The position numbers were made by a program, and so were the translations under genes. Below are positions 1-7,008 of a DNA stretch of 16,457 nucleotides, piece by piece. The DNA is taken from assembly GCA_002418185.1 (NCBI GenBank), contig DIDN01000071.1:1-16457 (forward strand), read 5' to 3'. Position 1 is the stretch's first letter. Each line of letters opens with the position of its first letter. The notes below the pieces were generated by a model, which was given only the letters and a program-made list of their open reading frames with translations, made no database searches and was not told where the DNA came from. Origin of the DNA: Deltaproteobacteria bacterium UBA5799 (lineage in GTDB: Bacteria; Desulfobacterota; GWC2-55-46).

Positions 1-136
1 CACCAAGATAGAGCAGGTCAAGGCAGTGGCTGAGGCTGGTTTCGTCATGCCTCAGAAATCGACCTACTTCTACCCCAAGCTCCTCTCGGGCCTCACCATA
101 AACTTCCACGGGACAAAGGCCGCCATCAAGGCCTGA
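1..136 (+). CDS. DUF1015-family protein, 3' end only
   Basis: Only the last 44 codons are in the window; the stop is TGA at 134-136. The visible tail contains VMPQKSTYFYPK followed by LLSGLTINF. This closely resembles the conserved C-terminus of DUF1015 proteins, which end in a P-K-S-T-Y-F-Y-P-K-L block followed by a short Gly-Leu-hydrophobic-Asn segment. The function of DUF1015 proteins is not established. The next gene starts 6 bases after this stop, so the two are probably co-transcribed. The identification rests on this C-terminal motif alone. Confidence 0.75.
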   Translation, partial: TKIEQVKAVAEAGFVMPQKSTYFYPKLLSGLTINFHGTKAAIKA

Positions 137-142
137 GCCCCC

Positions 143-838
143 TTGAACGATTTGTACAGACCCCGTATCTCCGAAGGCGAAACGCTCGAAAGGCTCGGCC
201 CGTACTTCTTCGTGCAGAGGAAGACGGGCCAGAGGCTTACGGGCGACACTGTCGAGCTCGCCGGGTTCGCAGCCCCGTCCCTCCATGAAAACGACAGCAT
301 AATCGACATCGGCACCGGGACAGGCGCCATCCCCCTTATCCTTGCATGGAAGTCCGGGGCCGGGAAGATAACCGGGGTCGAGATAGACGGGGAGGCCGCC
401 GGGACGGCGAAGAAGAACGTCCGGGCAAACTCGCTCTCCGGACGCATCGATATCATGAACCGGGACTTTAGAGTTTTAAGGGAGTGCTTTCCGGAGGGCG
501 CTTTCACCGCGGTAATAAGCAACCCGCCTTACGGCAAGGCGGGCGCCGGCAGGATAAGCCCCGAAAGGGAGAGGGCCGCGGCAAGGACCGAGGTCCACGG
601 CGGCCTGGCAGACCTCGTCTCGATATCGGCGTATCTCACCGGCAGAAAGGGCCGCGTCTTTTACGTCTTCCCGACCGCAAGGCTAAAGGAGATGCTCTCG
701 GAGCTCGGCAACGCAGGTTTCAGGCCGACGCGCCTCAGGTTTCTCGCCGAAAAAGAGGGCCGCGCGCCCAGGCTCTTCCTTATCGAGGCTGGCAGGGAGA
801 AAGGTATGGAGATAGAGCAGTCCAATGGCCGAGACTAA
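143..838 (+). CDS. TrmN6-like N6-adenine tRNA methyltransferase
   Basis: A 231-residue class I SAM-dependent methyltransferase. Motif I, DIGTGTGAIPL, is at residues 55-65. The acidic end of strand 2 (GVEID) is near 78-82, and the N6-adenine signature SNPPY is at 126-130. This NPPY group, with an N-terminal segment reading TGDTVELAGF, matches the TrmN6/YfiC family, which methylates A37 of tRNA1(Val) using SAM. Other NPPY methyltransferases acting on RNA or DNA cannot be excluded. The start is TTG at 143, with no clear Shine-Dalgarno. No ATG occurs until well past motif I, so TTG and coupling to the preceding gene are the best reading. It converges with the minus-strand gene ending at 858, only 19 bases away. 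Confidence 0.8.
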   Translation: MNDLYRPRISEGETLERLGPYFFVQRKTGQRLTGDTVELAGFAAPSLHENDSIIDIGTGTGAIPLILAWKSGAGKITGVEIDGEAAGTAKKNVRANSLSGRIDIMNRDFRVLRECFPEGAFTAVISNPPYGKAGAGRISPERERAAARTEVHGGLADLVSISAYLTGRKGRVFYVFPTARLKEMLSELGNAGFRPTRLRFLAEKEGRAPRLFLIEAGREKGMEIEQSNGRD

Positions 839-857
839 CGCGCCAGGATTCGCGCTC

Positions 858-1346
858 CTACGCGCATCCCCTCCCTTTTTTCATCACCTTTTCCACAAGG
901 GCCCTCAGCTTGCCGTCCTTTATCGGGCCTGCCGTCTTTTCTATGAAGGCCGCCTCCTCGGGGGTGAGGGGCCTTGGGGGTGAAGGGGGGGCAGGGCCGG
1001 CTTTCCGGCGCGTTACCGGGCCGGTCCTGAAAACGATATCGGTTACGGAGCCGGGGCCGAGCGCCTCGTTAAGGCGCGATTTTATCGACGCCTTCTGGTA
1101 ATTGAGCTCTGTCATCCAGGGAGAGCTCTCGACCGAGCAGAAGAGGACCGTGCCTATGAGCCTCTCCGGGCAAGTCCTCCGCGAGATGGCCTCGCCGACG
1201 CACCCCGGCCAGAGCTTCTTGAGCCTGTACTCCATGAGCTTGGCGCCGAGGTTCAGGTGCCCCAGTGTCGAGCCCAGTATCGAGCTTATAATTGAGGGCG
1301 AACTCCGCGAGGAACGGCTGCGGCGCTCTCTGCCACGGCCGGCCAT
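858..1346 (-). CDS. DciA/DUF721 family protein
   Basis: A 162-residue protein with an Arg/Ser-rich, probably disordered N-terminus (about residues 1-20). The DUF721 core follows at roughly 25-110: W-P-G-C-V-G-E-A-I, a segment SVESSPWMTEL, and DIVFRTGP at the end of the core. These match the DciA family, small basic proteins that in many bacteria load or recruit the replicative helicase DnaB. The tail is rich in Pro and basic residues. It lies directly downstream of the small membrane gene at 1348, one base from that gene's stop, so the two form a minus-strand pair divergent from ffh. The family match is good; the helicase-loading role is inferred from the family. Confidence 0.72.
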   Translation of the reverse strand: MAGRGRERRSRSSRSSPSIISSILGSTLGHLNLGAKLMEYRLKKLWPGCVGEAISRRTCPERLIGTVLFCSVESSPWMTELNYQKASIKSRLNEALGPGSVTDIVFRTGPVTRRKAGPAPPSPPRPLTPEEAAFIEKTAGPIKDGKLRALVEKVMKKGRGCA

Positions 1347-1347
1347 C

Positions 1348-1611
1348 TCACGGCCCCTTCCGGTTGAGCTTCCCGCCTATAAGCTGTCCGGCTACGGCGC
1401 CGATGACCATGAGGGGGATGAACTTGTAGCCGATTTCAGCCATGGTCCGAAGGAGAAATATGAAAGGGATCGGCAGGTGGATGTACAGAAACCACTTGAC
1501 CGAGAACTTTTTAGCCTTTACCCTGAAGTACCCGAACGGCAGGTTCAGGGCCAGGGCGGCCAGGGTCAAAAGCGTCAGCAGGACCATCAGTTCCAGGGGA
1601 GTCATCCTCAA
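1348..1611 (-). CDS. small membrane protein, unknown function
   Basis: An 87-residue hydrophobic protein I do not assign to a named family. Two or three membrane segments are visible: about residues 8-26 (Leu/Ala-rich), 42-54 (around WFLYIHLPIPFIFLL) and 63-79 (PLMVIGAVAGQLIGG). Short basic loops (VKAKK, KLNRKG) lie between and after them. The upstream start is TTG at 1611; an in-frame ATG at 1605 is equally possible. Neither has a clean Shine-Dalgarno. It is followed after one base by the DciA-like gene, so they are likely co-transcribed. The coherent hydrophobic pattern and tight spacing support a real gene. Confidence 0.6.
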   Translation of the reverse strand: MRMTPLELMVLLTLLTLAALALNLPFGYFRVKAKKFSVKWFLYIHLPIPFIFLLRTMAEIGYKFIPLMVIGAVAGQLIGGKLNRKGP

Positions 1612-1726
1612 TAAGGTAACAGAATAAACTCCCGCGTGTCAACGGACTACTTCCGTGCCATACCTCGCGGCCCGGGCCGGGAGAAGGGCCGGTACACCGG
1701 GAAGGGCGCACGTGAAGGCAAATGTG

Positions 1727-1756
1727 TTGACATGCGAGCTGTAAAACCTGTATATT
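1727..1756 (+). promoter_or_regulatory. sigma70-type promoter ahead of ffh operon
   Basis: A perfect -35 hexamer TTGACA (1727-1732) is followed, after 18 bases, by TATATT (1751-1756), which matches 5 of 6 in the -10 consensus. Transcription would start near 1763 and give a leader of about 130 bases before ffh. Downstream, 1815-1836 is AT-rich with an inverted repeat ATTATA/TATAAT containing two further TATAAT hexamers, neither with a good -35. This is the best promoter-like element in the window. Confidence 0.6.
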
Positions 1757-1894
1757 AATAGAATTTGCGTCTTTCCCGTCACGCGTTATTCACTGTCTGG
1801 CAGGGCAGAAGCGGATTATAATATTTAAGGTATAATTGATACAATGGGTGCCAGCCGGGCCGTCCGGCGGTATTCCTATCAGGCAAAAAGGGCG

Positions 1895-3226
1895 ATGTTC
1901 GAGTCACTTTCAGACAAATTCAGGAAAATATTAAAGGACGTGAGGGGCCAGGGCACCCTGACGGAGTCGAACGTCCAGGCGATCCTTAAAGAGGTGAGGC
2001 TCGCCCTTCTGGAAGCCGACGTAAACTTCACCATCGTCAAGGACTTCGTTGCGGCAGTGAAGGAAAAGGCCATGGGCAAGGAGGTCCTCGAAAGCCTCTC
2101 CCCCGGCCAGCAGTTCACCAAGATAGTCTACGACGAGCTTGCTTCGCTCCTGGGAGGCGAGGACGCCGGCCTCGATCTCAAGGGGAGGCCCTCGGTCGTC
2201 ATGCTCGTGGGGCTTCAGGGCTCCGGCAAGACCACGACGACCGCGAAGCTCGCGCTTCACCTCAAGAAAAAGGGGAGGAACCCGTACATAGTCCCGGCGG
2301 ACCTCTTCAGGCTCGCGGCGGTGCTGCAGCTCAAGAAGCTCGCCTCGGACATAAGGGTAGATTGCTTCGACAGCGAGCCTTATTCCTCTCCTGCCGACAT
2401 ATGCAGGGAGGCGTTCCGGGTAGCCGGGCTTAAGGGCTACGACATACTGCTCGTCGACACAGCAGGAAGGCTCCATATAGACGACGCCCTCATGACGGAG
2501 CTAAGGAGCATGAGGGAGATACTATCGCCGAGCGAGGTCCTCTTCGTGGCCGATTCCATGACGGGCCAGGACGCCGTCAATACGGCAAAGGGCTTCAACG
2601 AGTCGATAGGCATAACCGGCGTGATACTTACCAAGTTCGACGGCGACGCCAGGGGCGGGGCGGCCCTCTCGATGAGGGTCTCGACAGGCCGCCCGATAAA
2701 ATTCATAGGCACCGGCGAGAAGGCGGACGCCCTCGAGGTCTTCCACCCTTCGAGGCTCGCGGGCAGGATCCTCGACATGGGCGACGTGCTCACGCTCATC
2801 GAGAAGGCCCAGGCCACCTTCGACGAGAAGCAGGCGAAGGAGCTGGAGAAGAAGATCAAGAGGGACGAGTTCACGCTCGAGGACTTCAAGGAGCAGCTCC
2901 AGCAGATAAAGAAGCTCGGCTCTCTGGACTCCATCCTTTCGATGGTTCCGGGCTTCGACGCCATAAGGAAGTCGAAGGACATAAGCGTGGACGAGAAGGA
3001 GCTTGTCAGGATAGAGGCCATCATAAACTCCATGACCAGGGGCGAGAGGCAGAACCCGTCCGTCCTCAACGCGAGCAGGCGTCAGAGGATAGCCAGGGGG
3101 AGCGGCACCAGGGTGCAGGAGGTCAACAAGCTCATGAACCAGTACGCGGACATGCGCAAGATGATGAAGAAACTGAAGAAGGCCGGCCCCATGGGGCTCA
3201 AGGGGCTTTTCAGCAGGATGTCGTAG
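1895..3226 (+). CDS. ffh: signal recognition particle protein Ffh
   Basis: The SRP54-type GTPase that binds SRP RNA and signal sequences and hands ribosomes to FtsY at the membrane. The ATG at 1895 gives MFESLSDKF, the usual Ffh N-terminus, and 443 residues, the usual size. An upstream in-frame ATG at 1844 would add 17 basic residues that do not look like Ffh. Visible parts are the N domain (about 1-90), P-loop GLQGSGKT (106-113), DTAGR (188-192), TKFDGDARGG (246-255) and a methionine-rich M domain from about 310. The M domain contains RRQRIARGSGT and a Met/Lys-rich C-terminal helix. One oddity is the segment at 134-146, DLFRLAAVLQL, where the family normally has Arg-Pro-Ala-Ala; here Pro is Leu. 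First gene of the ribosome/tRNA-modification operon. Confidence 0.95.
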   Translation: MFESLSDKFRKILKDVRGQGTLTESNVQAILKEVRLALLEADVNFTIVKDFVAAVKEKAMGKEVLESLSPGQQFTKIVYDELASLLGGEDAGLDLKGRPSVVMLVGLQGSGKTTTTAKLALHLKKKGRNPYIVPADLFRLAAVLQLKKLASDIRVDCFDSEPYSSPADICREAFRVAGLKGYDILLVDTAGRLHIDDALMTELRSMREILSPSEVLFVADSMTGQDAVNTAKGFNESIGITGVILTKFDGDARGGAALSMRVSTGRPIKFIGTGEKADALEVFHPSRLAGRILDMGDVLTLIEKAQATFDEKQAKELEKKIKRDEFTLEDFKEQLQQIKKLGSLDSILSMVPGFDAIRKSKDISVDEKELVRIEAIINSMTRGERQNPSVLNASRRQRIARGSGTRVQEVNKLMNQYADMRKMMKKLKKAGPMGLKGLFSRMS

Positions 3227-3275
3227 AAGTTTCTCAAACCATTCAACAATCAAACACGGGAGGTAATACGGCGGC

Positions 3276-3521
3276 ATGGCGGTAAAGATCAGGTTGACAA
3301 GACAGGGAGCCAAGAAGAAGCCTTTCTACAGGATAGTAGTTGCCGACTCCGAGGCCCCGAGGGACGGGAATTTCCTCGAGGTCGTCGGCACCTATGACCC
3401 GATGGCAGAGCCGGCCCGCATAGCAGTGAAGGGCGACAGGGTCTCCTACTGGCTCAGCAAGGGCGCGGTCCCGACTGATACCGTGAGACAGCTCCTCAAG
3501 AAAGCCGCAAAAGCGGCCTGA
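3276..3521 (+). CDS. rpsP: 30S ribosomal protein bS16
   Basis: An 81-residue protein beginning MAVKIRLTRQGAKKKPFYRI, the conserved N-terminus of bS16. VVADSEAPRDG follows, then the FLEVVGTYDP segment and the typical DRVSYWLSKGAVPTDTV helix region. bS16 is a small primary-assembly protein of the 30S subunit. It lies 49 bases after ffh and 76 before khpA. GGGAGG at 3258-3263 is 12 bases from the ATG, longer than ideal, but the N-terminus leaves no doubt about the start. Confidence 0.97.
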   Translation: MAVKIRLTRQGAKKKPFYRIVVADSEAPRDGNFLEVVGTYDPMAEPARIAVKGDRVSYWLSKGAVPTDTVRQLLKKAAKAA

Positions 3522-3597
3522 GACGGTTCGGAAAGCAGGTCGGACAGCTGGGTCGATAAAAGCCGTCACCTACGCCAGAACTTCTCGGAGGTATCGC

Positions 3598-3828
3598 ATG
3601 AAGGACCTAATCGAGTATATCGCAAAGGCTCTCGTCGATCGTCCGGAGGATGTCAGGGTAAATGAAATAGAAGGTGAGAGGACTTCAGTCATCGAGCTGT
3701 CAGTGGCCAAGGAGGACCTTGGCAAGATAATAGGCAAGCAGGGCAGGACCGCGAGGGCCATAAGGGTCATACTGACCGCGGCCTCCACGAAACTCAGAAA
3801 ACGCTCTGTTCTGGAGATAATTGAGTAA
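3598..3828 (+). CDS. khpA: KH-domain RNA-binding protein KhpA
   Basis: A 76-residue single KH domain. The RNA-binding GXXG loop is GKQG at 46-49, within LGKIIGKQGRTARAIR. The N-terminus MKDLIEYIAKALVDRPEDV is typical of the KhpA/YlqC family, small RNA chaperones encoded between rpsP and rimM in many bacteria. The start ATG has GGAGG at 3587-3591 with a 6-base gap. Its stop overlaps the rimM start by 8 bases, which indicates translational coupling. Confidence 0.92.
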   Translation: MKDLIEYIAKALVDRPEDVRVNEIEGERTSVIELSVAKEDLGKIIGKQGRTARAIRVILTAASTKLRKRSVLEIIE

Positions 3829-4336
3829 GGAAGAAGAGCTCGTGCCAATCGCGCGGATAACCGGCGCGCACGGAATAAGAGGCGAGGTCAAGGCCTCTCC
3901 TTACGGCGACCTCGACGAGATGGGCTGGGGAGCCGTTTTCATCGTCGGCAGGGGCGCCGAAAAGCCGGCCAGGGTAAGACGGGCGCGGAGGCACAAAGGC
4001 GTTTTCATACTCGAGATCGAGGGCGTGGCCGACAGGAACGCGGCAGAGGCGCTTTCCGGCCTCGAGGTCGCGGTAAGGCGCTCCGACCTCCCTGGGACCT
4101 CTGAGGACGAGTATTATTATTTCGAGCTTGTCGGGATGGACGTATACTCCGAGGACTCTAAGCTCATAGGCAGGGTATCGGACATCATGGAAACGGGCGG
4201 CAACGACGTCCTGGTGGTAACCGGCCCCTTTGGAGAGGTCCTCGTCCCGGCCATAGAGCAGGTGATAGTCAGGGTCGACCCGGAGGAGAGGAAGATAACC
4301 ATCCACCTTTTAGAGGGCATCCTGCCGGAAGATTGA
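3821..4336 (+). CDS. rimM: ribosome maturation factor RimM
   Basis: A 171-residue protein that assists late 30S subunit assembly. The N-terminal RimM domain starts VPIARITGAHGIRGEVK (residues 8-24). The C-terminal PRC-barrel runs from about 96, where YYYFELVGMDVY is followed by IGRVSDIMETGGNDVLVV, to IHLLEGIL near the end. The start is TTG at 3821, overlapping the khpA stop by 8 bases; GGAG at 3813-3816 is well placed to serve it. bS16, the protein whose region RimM acts on in 30S assembly, is encoded two genes upstream. Confidence 0.95.
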   Translation: MSKEEELVPIARITGAHGIRGEVKASPYGDLDEMGWGAVFIVGRGAEKPARVRRARRHKGVFILEIEGVADRNAAEALSGLEVAVRRSDLPGTSEDEYYYFELVGMDVYSEDSKLIGRVSDIMETGGNDVLVVTGPFGEVLVPAIEQVIVRVDPEERKITIHLLEGILPED

Positions 4337-4381
4337 CCTGTAAATAACCGTTTGCGTCAAGCACACCCTCGCCGGTACCCC

Positions 4382-5113
4382 ATGGTCTTCGACATACTTA
4401 CCCTTTTCCCTGAGTTCTTCGCCTCCACTGTGCGCCACGGCGTGGTCGGCAGGGCCGCGGCGAGCGGGATCATAAAGGTCAATGCCCGGAGCCTTCGCGA
4501 CTTCACCGAGGACAGGCACAGGACGACCGACGACTCCCCTTATGGCGGCGGCCACGGCATGGTGATGAAGGTCGAGCCGGTCGCAAGGGGCATAGAGGCG
4601 CTCAAGGAAAGCGGCGGGCCGGCAAGCGTAGTGCTCACCAGCCCGCAGGGCAGGCTCTTTTCGCAGCCCCTGGCATCGGAGCTCGCGTCAAAAGGCCGCC
4701 TGATACTCGTATGCGGCAGGTACGAGGGCTATGACGAGCGCATACGGGAGTTTGCCGACTACGAGGTGTCCCTGGGCGACTACGTGCTCTCGGGCGGCGA
4801 AATACCGGCCCTCGCGATAATCGACGCGGTTGCCCGGCTCGTGCCGGGCGTGCTCGGAGAGCCCGAGTCCGCAAAGTCCGACTCTTTCAGCGCGGGCCTG
4901 CTTGAGTATCCCCAGTACACCCGTCCCGAGGAGTTCAGGGGCATGAGGGTCCCGGAGGTGCTCCTTTCGGGGAACCATGCCGAGATCGAGAAATGGAGGA
5001 GGAGGGAGAGCATAAGAAGGACCTGTCTCAGGAGGCCGGACCTCCTGCAAAGTGCCGATATACCCGATAGCGAGAGGGCCTATATTGCGGAGATACTCGA
5101 AAAAGAGGGGTAA
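4382..5113 (+). CDS. trmD: tRNA (guanine-N1)-methyltransferase TrmD
   Basis: A 243-residue SPOUT methyltransferase that makes m1G37 in tRNAs with G36G37, preventing +1 frameshifting. The start ATG at 4382 gives MVFDILTLFPEFF, the family N-terminus. An upstream TTG at 4352 would add ten atypical residues. Hallmarks are DDSPYGGGHGMVMK (50-63) and the trefoil-knot SAM site, with CGRYEGYDERI (111-121) and the SLGDYVLSGGE loop (130-140). The C-terminal tRNA-binding helical domain contains SGNHAEIEKWRR (196-207). It follows rimM after 45 bases. Confidence 0.97.
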   Translation: MVFDILTLFPEFFASTVRHGVVGRAAASGIIKVNARSLRDFTEDRHRTTDDSPYGGGHGMVMKVEPVARGIEALKESGGPASVVLTSPQGRLFSQPLASELASKGRLILVCGRYEGYDERIREFADYEVSLGDYVLSGGEIPALAIIDAVARLVPGVLGEPESAKSDSFSAGLLEYPQYTRPEEFRGMRVPEVLLSGNHAEIEKWRRRESIRRTCLRRPDLLQSADIPDSERAYIAEILEKEG

Positions 5114-5138
5114 AAACGGTAGTAAAGGGACTTTTTTG

Positions 5139-5167
5139 TTGCATTCTCCCTTTTTGGGGAGCATAAT
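5139..5167 (+). promoter_or_regulatory. possible internal promoter and hairpin ahead of rplS
   Basis: The trmD-rplS gap contains TTGCAT (5139-5144), then 17 bases, then CATAAT (5162-5167; 5 of 6 to TATAAT). The spacer includes a small hairpin, CTCCC (5146-5150) with GGGAG (5157-5161) around a T-rich loop. The -35 match is weak (3 of 6). It could be a secondary promoter or a leader structure giving extra L19 expression. I see no match to a known L19 leader. Confidence 0.3.
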
Positions 5168-5212
5168 AAACGTTTAAAAATTTTGAACTGTCTAAGAATC
5201 GCGGAGGATACC

Positions 5213-5554
5213 ATGGGAGTCATGCAGGATATCGAGAAGGACTATATCAGGACCGACATGCCTGAGTTCAACCCGGGCGACACCCTTCTCGTCAAGGTCA
5301 GGATCAAGGAAGGCGACAAGGAGCGGGTGCAGCCGTTCGAGGGCATAGTAATAAAGAAGCGCGGGAGCGGCGTAAGGGCGACCTTCACTCTCAGGAAAAT
5401 CTCCTACGGGGTCGGAGTCGAGAGGATCTTCCCGGTGAACTCCCCGGCGCTCGAATCGGTCAAGGTGCTTTCCAGGGGGGTCGTAAGGAGGGCGAAGCTC
5501 TATTACCTCCGCGAGTTGAGGGGCAAGGCCGCCAGGATAAAGACCAGGAGATAA
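5213..5554 (+). CDS. rplS: 50S ribosomal protein bL19
   Basis: A 113-residue protein with the bL19 signature: DMPEFNPGDTLLVKVRIKEG near the N-terminus, RVQPFEGIVIKKRGSG and FTLRKISYGVGVERIFPVNSP. The tail KVLSRGVVRRAKLYYLRELRGKAARIK is also typical. bL19 sits at the 30S-50S interface. The ATG at 5213 is chosen because GGAGG (5203-5207) lies 5 bases upstream. A TTG at 5183 is in frame but has no ribosome-binding site and would add ten untypical residues. Last gene of the ffh operon, followed by a strong terminator. Confidence 0.96.
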   Translation: MGVMQDIEKDYIRTDMPEFNPGDTLLVKVRIKEGDKERVQPFEGIVIKKRGSGVRATFTLRKISYGVGVERIFPVNSPALESVKVLSRGVVRRAKLYYLRELRGKAARIKTRR

Positions 5555-5569
5555 ACGGCAACAATCGAG

Positions 5570-5597
5570 AGCCCGGCCCGCAAGGCCGGGCTTTTTT
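5570..5597 (+). terminator. rho-independent terminator after rplS
   Basis: A perfect 9-base-pair GC-rich stem, AGCCCGGCC (5570-5578) with GGCCGGGCT (5584-5592), around the loop CGCAA. A run of six T (5592-5597) follows immediately. It lies 16 bases after the rplS stop and ends the ffh-to-rplS operon. A second small hairpin, CCCGC/GCGGG (5605-5619), follows without an immediate T run. Confidence 0.92.
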
Positions 5598-5661
5598 ATT
5601 GAAGCCCGCCTGAAGCGGGGCGGTTGCTTGTTTTTATTCCAGTCGGGTTGCGCCTCCTCCT

Positions 5662-6279
5662 ATGGACCTGTACGAAAAAGACGCCCATTACAAGGGCATG
5701 TTGAACGTCGCCGGCATTGACGAGGCCGGACGCGGGCCGCTCGCAGGCCCGGTCGTCGCGGCTGCGGTCATATTCCCCTTCCCTCCTCCCCTGGACCTCG
5801 GCATCAGGGACTCGAAGACGATGACGCACCAGGCGCGGACCGAGGCCCTTTTCGGCATTTACAGGGCCGCAAGGGCCGTAGGCGTCGGGGTCGTATGGCC
5901 TGCTGAGATAGACAGGATAAACATACTCAAGGCGTCGCTCAAGGCCATGGAGAAAGCCGTAGGGAAGCTCTCGGTCAGTCCGGACATGCTCCTCGTTGAC
6001 GGCAGGTTCCCGGTCGACGCCGTCATGCCGCAGATGCCGATAATAAAGGGAGACTCGCTCAGCGTCTCGATAGCGGCCGCCTCAATCGTGGCCAAGACGA
6101 CGCGAGACGCGATAATGGATTCCTACCACGCGCAGTACCCCCTCTATAACTTCATCTCGAACAAGGGATACCCAACGAGGGAGCACCTCCTCGCGCTCGA
6201 CGAGCACGGTCCCACCCCCGTCCACCGGAAGACATTCAGGGGCGTTATAAAAGACCTCTTCAGAACGGTGGCCGGATGA
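5662..6279 (+). CDS. rnhB: ribonuclease HII
   Basis: A 205-residue type 2 RNase H that cuts RNA in RNA-DNA hybrids and at single misincorporated ribonucleotides. The catalytic motif GIDEAGRGPLAGP is at 18-30, with acidic residues D20 and E21. The third acidic residue is in LLVDGRF (D113), and the fourth is in IVAKTTRDAIM (D149). The start is uncertain: ATG 5662 lacks a Shine-Dalgarno, and an ATG at 5698, 12 codons later, is also compatible with the fold. It sits just beyond the rplS terminator, so it depends on read-through or its own unseen promoter. It overlaps yraN by ATGA. Confidence 0.95.
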   Translation: MDLYEKDAHYKGMLNVAGIDEAGRGPLAGPVVAAAVIFPFPPPLDLGIRDSKTMTHQARTEALFGIYRAARAVGVGVVWPAEIDRINILKASLKAMEKAVGKLSVSPDMLLVDGRFPVDAVMPQMPIIKGDSLSVSIAAASIVAKTTRDAIMDSYHAQYPLYNFISNKGYPTREHLLALDEHGPTPVHRKTFRGVIKDLFRTVAG

Positions 6280-6644
6280 GCAGGAAGGCGTTCGGTACCG
6301 CGGGCGAGGACGAGGCCGCCCGCTTCCTCGTGAAAAAGGGGTACAGGATAATCGAGAGGAACTTCCGCTGCCGTTACGGCGAGATTGACATAATCGCCGT
6401 GGACGGCGGCTCAATCGTATTCGTCGAGGTAAAGACAAGGGGCGGGGACGCCTTCGGCCCCGGAGCAGCGAGCGTGGATGCGAGAAAGCAGCGGAAGATT
6501 ACCATAGCGGCCCAGTTCTATCTCGAAAAGACCGGGGGGGCTGACAGGGGGATCCGCTTCGACGTGGTCTCGATAGAGAAGATGGGCGGGAGGTTCGAGG
6601 TAGAGCTTATAAAGGACGCTTTCGAGGCGGCTGAAATAGGGTAG
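6276..6644 (+). CDS. yraN: YraN/UPF0102 family nuclease-fold protein
   Basis: A 122-residue protein of the UPF0102 family, related in fold to restriction endonucleases and Holliday-junction resolvases. The signature is intact: an N-terminal G-x-x-G-E-D-E-A-A segment, NFRCRYGEIDIIA (about 29-41) and IVFVEVKTR (about 47-55), giving an E...D...E-x-K nuclease-like core. The biological role is not established. Start and stop overlap the rnhB stop as ATGA (6276-6279), and the rnhB-yraN order is common in bacteria. Confidence 0.93.
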   Translation: MSRKAFGTAGEDEAARFLVKKGYRIIERNFRCRYGEIDIIAVDGGSIVFVEVKTRGGDAFGPGAASVDARKQRKITIAAQFYLEKTGGADRGIRFDVVSIEKMGGRFEVELIKDAFEAAEIG

Positions 6645-7008
6645 GCGAGGGCGCCTGAGTGCGCTTGAACTCCCGACCCTCTGCCGAAATCCCCGTACCC
6701 AACCGGTTTCTGTTGTATCGACCCCCCCATAATGCTATAAATGACAGCTGCAAGCGAGGCAGACTTCCGGACCAACAGGCGCTCTCAAGAGTATTATGCG
6801 GCTGCCCGGGCCGGTTGCGACGCCTGGCAAGCACATGTTACCGCACACGCCGCCATCGGATGACTTGGGCCTTAACGGCTTTTCCAGAGCGCGGACGCCG
6901 GCCAGACCTCCTGGGAATGAACACCGCCAAACCGGGCAGTTGCCCGCGTTAAAAGAAGAGGCGCGGGCGTAAGCCCGGGCATGACCATCATTACGAAGGG
7001 AAGGGGAA
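6645..7008 (+). other. 364-bp non-coding stretch with promoter-like site and leader hairpins
   Basis: No credible gene is seen on either strand here; the open frames lack family resemblance and normal codon use. Two things stand out. First, TTGTAT (6713-6718) and TATAAA (6736-6741) are 17 bases apart, a plausible promoter for the next gene that would give a leader of about 260 bases. Second, just before that gene are two mutually exclusive hairpins. One is GCCCGCG (6942-6948) with CGCGGGC (6962-6968). The other is CGGGC (6964-6968) with GCCCG (6973-6977) around a GTAA tetraloop. Neither is followed by a T run. Confidence 0.5.
6713..6741 (+). promoter_or_regulatory. candidate promoter for UPF0182 gene
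   Basis: TTGTAT (4 of 6 to TTGACA) and TATAAA (5 of 6 to TATAAT) are separated by exactly 17 bases. The site lies about 270 bases ahead of the UPF0182 gene in otherwise non-coding DNA. Confidence 0.4.

Noticed and set aside
1844..1894. Longer Ffh start adding 17 basic residues
   Set aside because: The added residues do not resemble Ffh N-termini, while ATG 1895 gives the canonical MFESLSDKF.
6650..6700. tRNA 3'-half relic on the minus strand (GGGAGTTCAAGC)
   Set aside because: No acceptor stem or anticodon arm can be drawn; only a T-loop-like string is present.
6735..6905. SRP RNA (4.5S) candidate on either strand, suggested by GGTCCGGAA on the minus strand and an ffh gene nearby
   Set aside because: The conserved GGAAGCAGCC continuation and the matching asymmetric loop are missing; only a 9-base coincidence remains.
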